A stretch of 64,000 bases of DNA, taken from the NCBI GenBank assembly GCA_034770075.1, contig CM068384.1, positions 91,166,720-91,230,719 on the forward strand, given 5' to 3'. Origin of the DNA: Aralia elata. Lineage: Eukaryota > Streptophyta > Magnoliopsida > Apiales > Araliaceae. The stretch's first letter is position 1. Every line of letters begins with the position of its first letter. The position numbers and the translations under genes are program-made. Positions 42,852 through 54,619 of the stretch are shown here, piece after piece. The notes beneath the pieces are model-generated. The model saw nothing but the letters and a program-made list of their open reading frames with translations, did no database searches and had not been told where the DNA came from.

Positions 42852-43912
42852 GAGGCTAATCCGAAAAAAAATCAAGGCCATACTGGACATGAAATTCCCT
42901 CATACTTTTAAGGATGTACATCTAACAGGTCAGATTATAGCATTGAGGAGATTCATGTCTAAGTCTGCTGAAAGGTACTTGCCATTTTTGACACTATGAA
43001 GGGGCCAAAAATGAGAAAACGTTTCAGTGGACTTCGGAGTGTGAAGACGCATTCCAAAGGATCAAGAGATACTTGTCTTCAGCACCTCTGTTAATGAAGT
43101 CGGTCCCTTCGGAACCGTTGTACCTTTATTTGGCGACTAGCTCAATGGCAGTTGGAGCAGTATTGGTTCGAGAGGCAGGAGGAAATACAATTCCCCGTCT
43201 ATTATGTCAGTCATGCCCTTCGAGACGTAGAAACCAGATACCTGCACCTGGAAAATTTTGCCTATGCTTTAATAATAGCTAACAGGAAACTTCGACATTA
43301 TTTTTAGGGTCGGTTGATAGTCGTTTACACAGATCAGCCTTTGAAAAAGATATTGAACAAGCCGGACATATTGGGATGACTTGTTGCTTGGGCTATGGAG
43401 TTGACTCAGTTTGTCTTGGAGTATCACCCTAGGACGTCGATAAAAGGTCAAGCCTTGGCCGACTTCATTGTGGAGTGTTCATTCTCCGAGCCAAACTCAT
43501 AAGATGCAGTTGTGGTTTCAGTCACTGGTATCCGACCGGCTAAAACTTTGTGGACACTATTCGTGGACGGTTCTTCGACTTCGGATGTAAGTGCGGTTAG
43601 TGTGATTCTGACAAGTCCAGATGGATTCAAGGTTCAGCAGGCCATCAAATTCCTGTTTAAACCAACCAATAATGCAGAAGAGTATGAGGCCATTTTGGCT
43701 AGATTACAGTTGGCACGAAGTTTAGAAGTTCAGCATTTGATTATCTTCAACGATTCATAGTTGGCAGTTAAGCAGATATCTGGTGAATATGAGGCTCAGG
43801 GGGCAAGGATGACCAAGTACTTAGTCGAAGTCAAAGATCGTTTGCACTATTTCAACTCATACACTTTCCAAGGGGTGGATAGGTCGGATAATATAGTGGC
43901 TGACGCTTTATC
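42852..43912 (+). pseudogene. Tat RNase H and second RNase H, plus-strand copy
   Basis: The first RNase H is degenerate, with frameshifts near 43010 and 43220 (LYLYLATSSMAVGAVLV, later VVYTDQPLKKIL). The second, with TLWTLFVDGSST near 43545, is the archaeal-like RNase H that marks the Tat lineage; it continues through EEYEAILARLQLA, a TAG at 43758 and DNIVADALS before the break at about 43913. Confidence 0.82.
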
Positions 43913-44105
43913 TTAGTATTTTGTGTGCTTGATTTCTTAATAATTGGTTCACACTGTTGGTGTCTAGGAAAGTGGTTCAAAAGGCAGCACCTTTAAGAAA
44001 GGTAGTTATTTAATTAGTCATCGTTGCAAAAGCACGAAGAGACTCCCACCCGACTTACACTTACCTGACCAACTGGTACGATTCGTTTAAAGAGAAATCT
44101 CAAGC
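43913..44105 (+). repeat. LTR piece in plus orientation, head to head with the minus LTR
   Basis: TATTTTGTGTGCTTGATTTC to AGAGAAATCTCAAG has the same order as the minus strand of the intact LTR (about 51290 down to 51111), so it is an LTR piece in the opposite orientation to 44106-44523. The short inverted repeats CTTGATTTCT and AGAAATCTCAAG at its ends could have mediated an inversion. Confidence 0.75.
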
Positions 44106-44523
44106 ACACAAAATACTAAGATAAAAGACACACACTTTTTGTATTAAATAACGACCCAAAAGATTTACGTGGAAGCCCAATTGGGATAAAACCACGGAGA
44201 GAAATTCTAGAAATTCACTATGAAAATAATATAAAAAATACAAGCTCTTAACTGAGAAATGAACTAATTGTTTATTTCTCCCTACACCCTCACTTTTGGT
44301 ATTGCTCCTACTGAGTATTTTTAACTCCCTACTATTTGCTATTTAGAATGGTGTGATGGTGTGTATTAGGAGGAAGCAAGGAAAGCCTTTTATAGGCATG
44401 AGCATGGTTGTTTGTTTTTGACAAACGAAAATCACAAGCATTCCTACTTTGACAAAAATCATAAGCATGTCCATTTTGACAAAAATAGCAGGCATGCCCC
44501 TTTTGACAAATTAGACCCCAACA
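44106..44523 (-). repeat. 3' LTR of the minus Tat element, truncated
   Basis: Starts TGTTGGGGTC on the minus strand and matches the first 430 bp of the 5' LTR (51701-51275), including TTTGTCAAA repeats. The rest is missing or inverted (see 43913-44105). Confidence 0.88.
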
Positions 44524-44540
44524 TTACCCCTCACTCTCTT
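44524..44540 (-). promoter_or_regulatory. polypurine tract of the minus Tat element
   Basis: AGAGAGTGAGGGGTAA on the minus strand, directly before TGTTGGGG. Confidence 0.7.
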
Positions 44541-44723
44541 ATTGAAAGGAACCTAAAATAAGAGAGTACATAAATTTTATTGGTAGTGCTTTTAAAGTCT
44601 TCCAGCATGCCAAGTGTTGTTTATTTCTGATCCATCTGTTGCTCGAAGTCGGTAAGTACCTGGCTTCGGCACCCCAATAACTTCATAAGGACTTTCCCAG
44701 TTAGGCATAAGCTTTCCTGTGTT

Positions 44724-45880
44724 CTAGGGCATAGACGCCTCTGCTTCATGAAGTACCAAGTCGTCGACCTCAAACCTTCTCAATTTAACCCCTCGGTTGT
44801 AATGTTTAGCCGTCGATCGCTGGTAGACAACCAATCTTACCAGTGCAGCCTCCTGAACTTCCTCTAACAGATCTAAGTTAAGTCGAAGCCCTTCATCATT
44901 GTATAACTCTTTATAGTGATTGACCCGAAGAGAAGGGGAACAGATCTCTACTTGAACAAGGGCATCAGTGCCATATGTTAACCTGAACGGAGAGTCCCCA
45001 TTCGTCGTCCTCGAAGTCATCCAATAAGCCCATAGAACACTGAGTAACTCCTCGGGCCACCGACCATTGGCTTCATCTAACCCTCTTTTGATCCCATTAA
45101 GAAGGGTCCGGTTTGTCACTTCTACTTGCCCATTTGTCTGAGGATGTGCAACTGAAGTCCTCCAATGTTAGATATTCAAGTCCGCCAGAAACTCCTCAAA
45201 TTTAGCACCCACAAACTGTCGACCATTGTCTGACACTAGCATCATAGGGATGCCAAAGCGAAATACCACAAATTCCTTGAAGAACTTTAGACATTCCTGT
45301 TTTGAGATCATCCGAAGAGGTGTGGCCTCTACCCACTTAGTCATGTAGTCTATTTCCACTATTATAAAGTTGACCTGACCCTTGGCATTCGGTAACGGGC
45401 CCAGAATGTTGATCCTCCAAACAATAAATGGGATCAGTGATAGAACCGAAGACAACTCCTCGAGTGGCTTACCCGGGGTAGGGCTGTTCAATTGACACTT
45501 AGGAAATTTCTTCACATAATCATTTGTTTCTTCGAAAATGGTCGGCCAATAATAACCTTCCCTCAAAACCTTGTAAGCCAATGCCTTCGCACCCATGTGA
45601 TCTCTGTAGATCCCTTCATGTACTTCCTAGAGAACATAGTCAGCTTCAGATGGCGTCAAACACTTAAGCAGTGGGGAAGAAAAGGCTTGTCGATACAAAT
45701 CCCCATCAATAAGGATGAAATACGAACTGTTGTGCTTTATCTTCTTTGCCAAAACCCGATCTGAAGGAAGAATACCATCACTGAGATACGTGATATATGG
45801 CGTAAGCCAACACTCCAAATGATCCAATGCTAATACTTCCATCCTCTGAACACTTGGGGTATTAAGAACCTCCAAGTATA
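44724..45880 (-). pseudogene. Tat integrase, minus strand
   Basis: Zinc region: AYKVLREGYYWPTI, then KKFPKCQ where KKCPKCQ is expected, so one zinc Cys is Phe. The catalytic core reads WRINILGPLP, where this family has Asp before ILGP: the first catalytic Asp is Asn. The second Asp (LVSDNGRQF, near 45230) is present. A short gap with a stop near 45165 is followed by the Glu region and TNRTLLNGIKRGL, then WAYWMTSRTTNGDSPFRLTYG and a C-terminal part ending near 44724. Stops at about 45624, 45166 and 44725. Confidence 0.85.
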
Positions 45881-46990
45881 TCGATCCGCCGAAAGAGCTT
45901 GCTTCTATTGTTGCCAATTGGGCTAAAGCGTCAGCCACTATATTATCCGACTTATCCACCCCTTGGAAAGTGTATGAGCTAAAATAATGCAAATGATCTT
46001 TGACTTTGGCTAAGTACTTGGTCATCCTTGTCCCCCGAGCCATATATTCACTAGATATCTGCTTAACTACCAACTTTGAATCACTGAAGATGATTAAATG
46101 CTGAACTTCCAAATACCGTGCCAACTGTAACCCAGCCAAAATTGCCTCATACTCAGCTTCATTATTGGTTACTTTAAACCAGAATTTGATAGCCTGTTGA
46201 ACCTTAAATCCCTCTGGACTTGTCAGAATCACACCAGCCCTACTTACATCCGAAGTCGAAGAACTGTCCATGAATAGTGTCCACAAAGTTTGAGCTGATC
46301 GGATATTAGTGATCGAAGCCATAACTGCATCTTATGAGTCTGGCTCGGAGAATGAACACTCCACAACGAAGTTGGCCAAGGCCTGACCTTTTATCGACGT
46401 CCTAGGGTGATACTCCAAGACAAACTGAGTCAACTCTATAGCCCAAGCAGCAAGTCATCCTGATATGCCCGACTTGTTCAATATCTTTTTCAAAGGTTGA
46501 TCTGTGTAAACGACTATCAACCGACCCTAAAAATAATGTTGAAGTTTCCTGTTAGCTATTATTAAAGCATAAGCGAACTTTCCTAGGTTCGAATATCTAG
46601 TTTCTGCGTTTCGAAGGGCATGACTAACATAATAGACGGGGAACTATTTTCCTCCCGTCTCTTGAACCAATATTGCTCCAACCGCTATTGAGCTAGCCGC
46701 CAAATAAAGGTACAATGGTTCCGAAGGGACCGACTTCATTAACATAGGTGTCGAAGACAAGTATCTCTTGATCCTTTGGAATGCGTTTTCACACTCTGAA
46801 GTCCACTGAAACGTCTTGTCATTCTTCGGCCCCTTCAGAGTGTCAAAAATGGCAGGCACCTTTCAGCAGACTTAGATATGAATCTCCTCAATGCTGCAAT
46901 CTAACCCGTTAGACATTGTACATCTTTGAAATTCTAAGGGGATTTCATGTCCAGTATGGCCTTGATTTTTTCTTGATTAGCCTCTATTCC
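45881..46990 (-). pseudogene. Tat RNase H pair, minus strand
   Basis: The first RNase H (LYLYLAASSIAVGAILVQ, near 46700) has stops and ends near 46400. The second starts at 46322 (TLWTLFMDSSST, with Asp present but Gly-to-Ser next to it) and runs open to 45630 through NEAEYEAILAGLQLA, HLIIFSDSKLVVKQI and DNIVADALAQLATIEASS. Two RNase H domains in tandem define the Tat lineage. Confidence 0.85.
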
Positions 46991-47790
46991 TTTTTTGCTT
47001 ACCAGATAACCAAGGAACTTGCCCGAACCCAGGCCTAAGGTACATTTGGTCGGGTTAAGGCAGATGTTATGATCTCAAATAGTCTGAAAGCAGTTCTCTA
47101 GGTCATCCAGATGCTCTCGAACAGATAAACTTTTGACGATCATGTTGTCCACATAAACTTCCATACTTCGGCCCAACTGCTTTCGGAATACGTAGTTCAT
47201 CATTCTCTAATAGGTTGCACCAGCATTCAGTAGCCTGAAAGTCATTTTTCTGTAAGCGTAGATTGCTCGATATGTTATAAAAGCCGTCTTCGGGATATCC
47301 TCCTTGTGCATCAAAATTTGATTATACCCCGAAAAAGCATCCATAAAGCTCAACAACGCATACCCGGATGTGGCATCAATTAACTGGTCAATGTGTGGGA
47401 GTGGGTAAAAATCCTTCGGACACGTCTTGTTCAAATCGGTATAATAAATATAGATCATCCACTTCCCATTCTGCTTCCAAACCAACACCATGTTTGCTAA
47501 CCACTCGGGATAATCAATCTCAAATATAAAATCAGCCGCTAACAACTTAGCCACCTCCTCATCAATAATCTTTTATCGCTATGGGGAAAAGAACCTTCTC
47601 TTCTGCCGAACTGGTTTCCTGGCAGGGTCTATATTCAGTTTGTGCACAATAATTTTCTCATCAATCCCGGGCATATTACTGGGCTCCCAAGCAAAGATAT
47701 CTGCGTGTACCCGAAGTAACTCGATCAATCCTGTTCGAAAGGGCTCCTGAAGACCCGATCCAATCATTATCGTTTTATCCTTCTTCCCCG
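46991..47790 (-). pseudogene. Tat reverse transcriptase, minus strand
   Basis: Frame pieces 47767-47579 (FAWEPSNMPGID) and 47554-47207 (YPEWLANMVLV, FMDAFSGYNQI) separated by a stop. The active site reads YVDNMIVKS (plus coordinates 47144-47155), so the second Asp of YxDD is Asn and the enzyme would be dead. Stop after GATY near 47207. Confidence 0.88.
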
Positions 47791-48470
47791 GATCAACTCA
47801 ATATCTTCAATCTATTTGGCTGGTACAGCGAGGGGTTCTACGCTTCCTTCGGTAAACGGTTCCACCTCGATCGCCATTGTTTGCCTTTGTTTGCACCTTC
47901 CAACCACCGAAGATATCAGTGTATTCCTGTAGCACATCTGAGCCATATTCAGATCTCTTTTAACCTCGACAACTCCGTTCGGCATAGGGAACTTCATTTT
48001 GAAATGAGTAATAGAAGTTACCGCCTGCAACACCGTTAATGTCGGTCGTCCCAGAATAGAATTATAAGTAGAATCCACACGCATGACAAAAAACCTGACA
48101 TTGACTTCCACCTGTTGAGGAGTCATCCCAAAGATGACTGACAACTCAATAGTCCCTGTTACCTGAACTGGATCATTACTGAACCCATACAGCAGAGGCT
48201 CTTGCCCGAACTTCATCTTTCTCCCTTCCAAATCAAGCCTCTAGTAAGCAAGAGCATTTAATATGTCGATAGAGGAGCCGTTGTCATCATGATCCGCCTC
48301 ATGTCCATCGATCTGACCTGGGCGGTAATAGCCAAAGCTCCTTCATATGGCTCGATAGGTTCTGATGGGTAATCCTCATCGGTGAACAATATTACTGTAC
48401 TGAGGTATGGTTGTTCCCTCCTGACAGGTTGTTCAATCACCGTCAGAACCAAATCCAACACCCTTTGCCT
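47791..48470 (-). pseudogene. Tat protease, minus strand
   Basis: Active site DNGSS with IDILNALAY (near 48280), then a TAG at the same codon as in the plus copy, and an open frame 48231-47812 with KFGQEPLLYGFSNDP, VIFGM, YNSILGRPTL. The shared stop suggests it was present in the common ancestor of the two copies or arose twice by CAG to TAG. Confidence 0.82.
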
Positions 48471-50338
48471 TTTTTCTGCCTACCTTCCCAATCGAACCAC
48501 ACGTTATCACGTCCACCACCAGTCGAACTATCGACGTTGGTTCAAATTGTGGCTTAGGGTTCTGCTCAGTGTTGTTATTATTCGTCGTCCTTTCCGAATC
48601 CCCCCGACCAGCAACGAACTGGACCAACTCCCCACTCTGCACATTCTTCTCAATTAAGTTTTTCAGGTTTCTGCAAACCTCGGTGGAGTGTCCGGTAGTT
48701 TGGTGATATTCACATTATTTATTCAGGTTCCCTCGATCCTGATGGGTGTTATTTGGGCAAGGTTCAAAATATGGTTTGTCCCTAATATGCTCCAATATCG
48801 TTGCTCGATTTGTATTGAAGCGGGTGTACACCTTATTAATGTTCGGGAAGGGCAGACGTCCTCCTCCCGAATCACCATTAAAATTCTTTTTTGGTTGATC
48901 GTCCATTCTGTTATTATTATCTGCCCTAGGGTAGTTATTCCTATCCCGATCCTTCGATTTCTCCATCGCGTTCGGCTTGAGACTACCCATGGCTTCCTCA
49001 ATTGCAATAAGTTTTTTCTATCATAAGCTTCAGCCAAGTCATTTGGGGCATCAAACATTATGTCCTTTACCAGCTTTTTTGATTTCACCACATCTAGCCC
49101 TGTGGTAAAGTATCTGAGGGCCTGTGGACCGTTCAAGTCCGTCACTACGCCAACTGCCTCTCAAAAATGTTTCACGTACTGGCCCAACCTTTCGTTCGAA
49201 TACTGCCTTATTTGCATTAAAGAAGCTGTCGGCTTCCCCCTCCTCTTATTGCTCCCGAATCAGCCATGAAACTTGTCACATAGCTCCTTCCATGAGGAGA
49301 TTGAGTTCGGTGCCAACGACGTCATCCATTGTCGAGCCTCCTTCCTCAAGGTAGTAATGAACATTTGACACTTGACGGCGTCAGAGTAGTCGTAATAATT
49401 CATCAGTCGATAGTATGCCTAGTTGTGGTCATACGGATCTCTCGTTCCATCGTAACTCTCCATGTGTGGATCCTTCTTCTTAGGATCAGCTCGAACTTAA
49501 TCAATCTCCCTGGAGAATGGTGATGTCAAGTCAATTGGAGCCTCCTTTCCTGGTTGATCATTGCGAGCATCTTCTCCAGCTCTGCAACCCTCCGGGCAAG
49601 CGCCTCGGGATCCTCTTTTTACGGGGATGACTCTTGCCTATCCCCGACTTTCCGGGTAAGTGCGTCGGGATTTTCCCTTCGCGGGGATGACTCTCTCCTA
49701 TCCTCGACCTTTCAGGCAAGTGCCTCAGGATTTTTCCTTTGAGCGGATGGCTCTCGCTTATCCCGATTATGATCTGGAGAGACCATCCGCCTTCTTGAGA
49801 GCGGCTCCGATGCCTGCTCTTATCATGAGATTAGCTTCGTCGCCTGATCCTCTCTATAGAGCAACTCCTATGCCTGCTCCTTTCATGCCGAGAACCGTCC
49901 GAACGATGTGCCCTGGATCGGTTCCCTGATGATACTTCCTTACGCCGATGATGACTGGAGGAAACTTCTTCTCCATCTAACAGTGATGCCATCTGTTTAT
50001 CTAACTTTATCTGCTGAAGGCATAGGGCCTTCATGACATCTTTGTTCTGTTGCATCTTTTTGGCCAAGAACGTCTCCCTTTCTTCCCGACCCTGATCTGG
50101 CTTAGAATCTTGATCTTCAGCAAGACTATCATGGCTTGCCATCTTCTGTGTGGTCAAATTTTCTTCTGACAATTGTTGTCTGAGGATTAATTGGGCTCAC
50201 TGATTGACTATGGGGTCCCAGTCTATCCGAGATGTTCCTAGGTGGCCCCAACCTATCTTTGACCGAGCCTCTAGGTTGAGAAAGACTGACCGTTGATTTA
50301 TCCCGGGCCGACACCATTTTTGCCTTACTTGATGCCAT
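48471..50338 (-). pseudogene. Tat gag, minus strand
   Basis: Starts MASSKAKMVSARDK at 50338 in the inner copy of the 584-bp duplication. A one-base shift near 50150 moves to the frame with LTTQKMASHDSLAEDQDSK, a charged helical region. A long Arg/Ser-rich degenerate part follows (49900-49500). The core has DLNGPQALRYFTTGLDVVKS (near 49110) and a basic C-terminus with NFNGDSGGG near 48860. No clear zinc knuckle survives. Stops and shifts throughout. Confidence 0.75.
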
Positions 50339-51091
50339 TACTTCTGATCAGAACTTCTGAGTGATTGAAAATTGACTAGCACTAGCAGCCCTCCTTCTAG
50401 CGCCAATGTTAACGCCAAAATCTAACCGCTCGCCAAATGACCAAATAACGAGCTAAGATGACGTTTAACGATGGAGGATATGTAATTATTGTATATGGAT
50501 CTGGATTCCCTGATGATACTTCCTTACGCCGATGATGACTGGAGGAAACTTCTTCTCCATCTAACAGTGATGCCATCTGTTTATCTAACTTTATCTGCTG
50601 AAGGCATAGGGCCTTCATGACATCTTTGTTCTGTTGCATCTTTTTGGCCAAGAACGTCTCCCTTTCTTCCCGACCCTGATCTGGCTTAGAATCTTGATCT
50701 TCAGCAAGACTATCATGGCTTGCCATCTTCTGTGTGGTCAAATTTTCTTCTGACAATTGTTGTCTGAGGATTAATTGGGCTCACTGATTGACTATGGGGT
50801 CCCAGTCTATCCGAGATGTTCCTAGGTGGCCCCAACCTATCTTTGACCGAGCCTCTAGGTTGAGAAAGACTGACCGTTGATTTATCCCGGGCCGACACCA
50901 TTTTTGCCTTACTTGATGCCATTACTTCTGATCAGAACTTCTGAGTGATTGAAAATTGACTAGCACTAGCAGCCCTCCTTCTAGCGCCAATGTTAACGCC
51001 AAAATCTAACCGCTCGCCAAATGACCAAATAACGAGCTAAGATGACGTTTAACGATGGAGGATATGTAATTATTGTATATGGATCTGGATT
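49922..51091 (-). repeat. 584-bp tandem duplication of gag start, primer site and LTR end
   Basis: Two copies, about 49922-50507 and 50508-51091, appear identical by eye; their 69-codon gag starts translate identically. Each contains the first part of gag, the primer site and the last 100 bp of the LTR. Confidence 0.92.
50973..50989 (-). promoter_or_regulatory. primer binding site of the minus Tat element
   Basis: On the minus strand TGGCGCTAGAAGGAGGG follows the LTR end GTTAACA by one base. A duplicate lies at 50389-50405. I cannot assign the tRNA with confidence. Confidence 0.65.
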
Positions 51092-51701
51092 ATGGTGGTG
51101 TATTTATAGCTTGAGATTTCTCTGTAACCAGGTCGTACCGATTAGCTAGGTAAGTCTAAGTCGGGTGGGAGTCTCTCCGTGCTTTTGCAACGGTGACTAA
51201 TTAAATAACTACTTTTCTTAAAGGCGCTGTCGTTTGGACCACTTTCCTAGACACTAACAATGTAAATCAATTATTGAGAAATCAAGCACACAAAATACAA
51301 AGATAAATACACATTTTTTGTATAAAATAATGACATAAAAGATTTACATGGAAACCCAATTGAGAAAAAACTACGGAGAGAGATTCCAGAAATTCACTAT
51401 GAAAATAATATGGAAAATACAAGCTATCAACTGAGAAATGAACTAATTGTTTATTTCTCCCTACACCCGCACTTTTGATATTGCTCCTACTGAGTATTTT
51501 TAACTCCCTACTATTTGCTATTTAGAATGTTGTGATGGTGTGTATTAGGAGGGAGCAAGGAGTGCCTTTTATAGGCATGAGCATGGTTGTTTGTTTTTGA
51601 GAAACGAAAATCACAAGCATTCCTACTTTGACAAAAATATAAGCATGTCCATTTTAACAAAAATAGCAGGATGCCCCTTTTGACAAATCAGACCCTAACA
51701 T
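50991..51701 (-). repeat. 5' LTR of the minus Tat element
   Basis: 711 bp on the minus strand from TGTTAGGGTC to GCGTTAACA. Contains TTTGTCAAA repeats in U3 and a TATA box. Confidence 0.88.
51101..51108 (-). promoter_or_regulatory. TATA box of the Tat LTR
   Basis: TATAAATA on the minus strand in CAAGCTATAAATACACC, about 110 bp before the LTR end. Confidence 0.65.
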
Positions 51702-51875
51702 TAACTTCAGACTACCCATAGCTTCCTCAATTGTAATAAGTTTTTCGGCTTTGTCATAAGCTTCAACCAAGTCCTTTGGGGCATCACACATCATGTCCTT
51801 TACCAACTTCTTTGATTTCACTACATCCAGTCCTATGGTAAAGTGTCTGAGGGCCTGCGGACCGTTCAAGTCTAT
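51702..51875 (-). pseudogene. Tat gag fragment, minus strand
   Basis: DLNGPQALRHFTIGLDVVKS and EEAMGSLKL match the gag core at 48975-49140. It ends sharply where Tekay fragment 3 starts. It may be part of a second Tat copy into which the minus Tat element inserted. Confidence 0.8.
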
Positions 51876-53352
51876 AATATACGGAGAGAAATGTGAAATA
51901 TACACTGACCACAAAAGTCTAAACTATATCTTCACACAGAAGGAGTTGAATATGAGGCAGGGGAGATGATTAGAATTAATCAATGACTATGATTGTGAGA
52001 TTCTATATCATCCGGAGAAGGCAAACGTAGTAGCTGATGCCTTAAGTAGAAAGGGCCAGGAGAAGTTGTCGATGTTAACAGCTTAAGGTGGGCTAATAAC
52101 AAAGATAACTAACATGGAGTTAGAAGATAGATTTCAGGAGGAATCATGGGAGAAGTTATTTATGATGGAGACTCATTCAACCTTATTGGATAGAGTAAAA
52201 GAAGCACAACTCAAAGATGAGGAGTGCGGGGGAATAAGGATGAGAATTTTTGAAGGGGAAGAAATGAAGTATAAACTTGATAATGAGGGAGTAATAAGGT
52301 TTGAAGGAAGAATTTGGGTTCAGGTAGTACCGGAATTAAAAGAAGAAATTTTGCAAGAAGCCCATTGTTCGAGGTACTCAATTTATCCCGGTAGCACGAA
52401 GATGTATCAAGACCTCCGACAAAATTTTTGGTGGTCGAACATCAGAGACCCAGTGGGTTGTTACAACCGTTAGAGATTCCGGAGTGGAAATGGGAGCATG
52501 TCACGATGGATTTCGTGGTAGAACTTCCAACGACGCAAAAGGGATACGACACTATATAGGTTATAGTGGATCATTTGACGAAGTCGGCTCATTTCTTACC
52601 GATCAAGATTAGGTTTAATCTAGACCAATTAACTAAACTCTATATCAAGGAAATCATTTCATGACATGGAGTACCAGTTTCGATTGTGTCGGATTGAGAT
52701 TCGCGTTTCACGTTGAACTTCTGGAAGAGTTTGCAAGGGCAAATGGGAACGCATTTGAGGTTGAGCCAAAATGTATTATCCTCAAATGGACGGGCAAAGC
52801 GAACATACGATTCAAACCTTAGAAGATATGCTAAGAGCTTGCGTCATGGACTTTAAGGGGAGTTGGGACGATCACTTACCTTTAGTAGAATTCATTTATA
52901 ATAATAGCTATCATGTAAGTATAGGCATGCCACCTTACAAAGCGTTCTATGGAAGAAAGTGCAGAACATCACTGTGCTAGGACGAGGTAGGGGAACATCG
53001 ATTGTTGGGACCAGAATTGGTTCACCAAACCGCATAGATTGTTAAAGTCAAAAGGTCAAGGCTAATCGCAACTCAAGATCGACAGAAGAAGTATGCGGAT
53101 CAGCATCGTCAGACACGAGATTTTGAAGTCGACAGTTATGTATTTTTGAAAGTGTCTCCTTGGAAAGGGAAGATACGTTTTGGAAAGAAAGGGAAGCGTA
53201 GTTCGAGATTTATAGGACCGTTCGAAGTATTGAGAAGGGTAGGGGAAGGGCTTACGAAGTAACCTTACCTCCTAAGTTAGAACATATTCATAACGTGTTT
53301 CACGTGTCGGTATTACAACCTTATAAGTCAGATTATAAGCATGTCATTGAAT
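51876..53352 (+). pseudogene. Tekay fragment 3: RNase H end and integrase
   Basis: Begins inside RNase H (YGEKCEIYTDHKSL). The first integrase part is open at 52114-52473. About 64 bp that encode the zinc-binding CC pair are missing near 52440, probably deleted between AACAT-like microhomologies, shifting frame. The core follows with DFVVELP, SIVSD then a TGA, another shift near 52770, and GQSEHTIQTLEDML with Glu present. GPF module near 53215. Ends before the chromodomain at 53352. At least eight stops or shifts: an old copy. Confidence 0.88.
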
Positions 53353-53630
53353 ATACACCACCTACTTCACTTATACCCCTCATGCTTCCATTCATCTGAA
53401 TATATTAGGTGCAACTCAGCATTTAGGCACATGCATAATACACCTATTACATCACCATTTATAATTTATATACATATACATATATACATTATACACTAAT
53501 ACATGTAATATATATAATACCAATACATGTATTATTAATAAAATATAATTTGGTAAATTTATACATATATATATATATATATATAAATCTTTCCATTAAA
53601 AATAGAATTAACCAAATTCAAAATAACACT
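53353..53630. other. AT-rich spacer with TA microsatellite
   Basis: No gene seen. TACATATA-type runs from 53475 and a TA dinucleotide run at 53563-53585. Confidence 0.75.
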
Positions 53631-54619
53631 TGTTGGACGATTTAACAATCGATAAAGACACACGTGTAAGTATACACGGTCCACAAGTAATATAATGATA
53701 AGATATGAGTTGAACCCACGGAGAATTGTAACGAATAAATACCAAGTATCAATCGTATATCAATTTGATATTGTTTAAACGATGAAAATATGAGTTTTGT
53801 TGATTAGTCGAGTTCAAAAGACAAGTAATAAGTAAAATGCGGTAAAATATCGAGATAGAAAGATCTAAGATAACAATTTCCTCCAACACGTCATTTGAAT
53901 CTCCTAACTCTCTCCTTTTAATCAGTTATGTCATATGAATTGACAACCAAAAAATCAAAACTTCATAAGAGCCTCTGTTGATGGTCAATCACGAATCTTG
54001 CTAATGCGGCGCATATGTATATGTCCATCCCATACATATCAAGAGACCAATTTCAAGAATGATTAATAAGTCACGTGTTAGTAAATCTCGTTAACCGTCC
54101 CCTCAATTACCTACTTTCGCATAGGAAGTCATTAAGACTAAATTCTCTATTGGTTGCATGCGGTAGTTAGGTATATGTCTATCCCAACTACTATCAAGAA
54201 ACCTATTATTGCGGATAATTAACAAGACATGTGTCACTTAATCTAATTAATAACCCACAATAATCTTTAACTCTCGCATGTTATCATAACTAGGTCTTAA
54301 CCTATAATTCATTCATCAAGTTCATATAGGTTCCTAAGGTAATTACTAGCCAAACAATTAATCTAGAAAGCAAAGGTTATAATACTCAATTCACAAATGA
54401 TTAACTAATATCAAAGAGAGAATTCAAATCAATTTAGGTGTTAGGTTACATTGCAATCTTAGAATAAAAAGTTAATTCATAATAGCTATAACAAACATCA
54501 ATTTCAATTCATACATCATCAAATTCAAATTATAATTGAGATGAAATTCTAGAAATAAAACCACTTTTGAAGCTTTTCAGTTGTTGTTCCTTGGGTTATT
54601 GTTGATTTCTAGCTCTCAT

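Larger units (their letters stand above)
41340..44105 (+). mobile_element. Tat-type gypsy fragment, plus strand
   Basis: Protease, RT, RNase H and a second RNase H of the Tat lineage, then an abrupt jump near 43913 to a 190-bp LTR piece. Gag, integrase and full LTRs are missing. It is homologous to the minus-strand copy at 45900-48560 and forms an inverted repeat with it. Confidence 0.85.
44106..51701 (-). mobile_element. Tat-type gypsy element, minus strand, nearly complete
   Basis: On the minus strand the order is 5' LTR (51701-50991), primer site, gag, protease, RT, RNase H, second RNase H, integrase, polypurine tract, truncated 3' LTR (44523-44106). A 584-bp tandem duplication at the start of gag adds a second primer site. 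Many stops and at least two catalytic changes. The region left of 44106 is rearranged. Confidence 0.88.
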
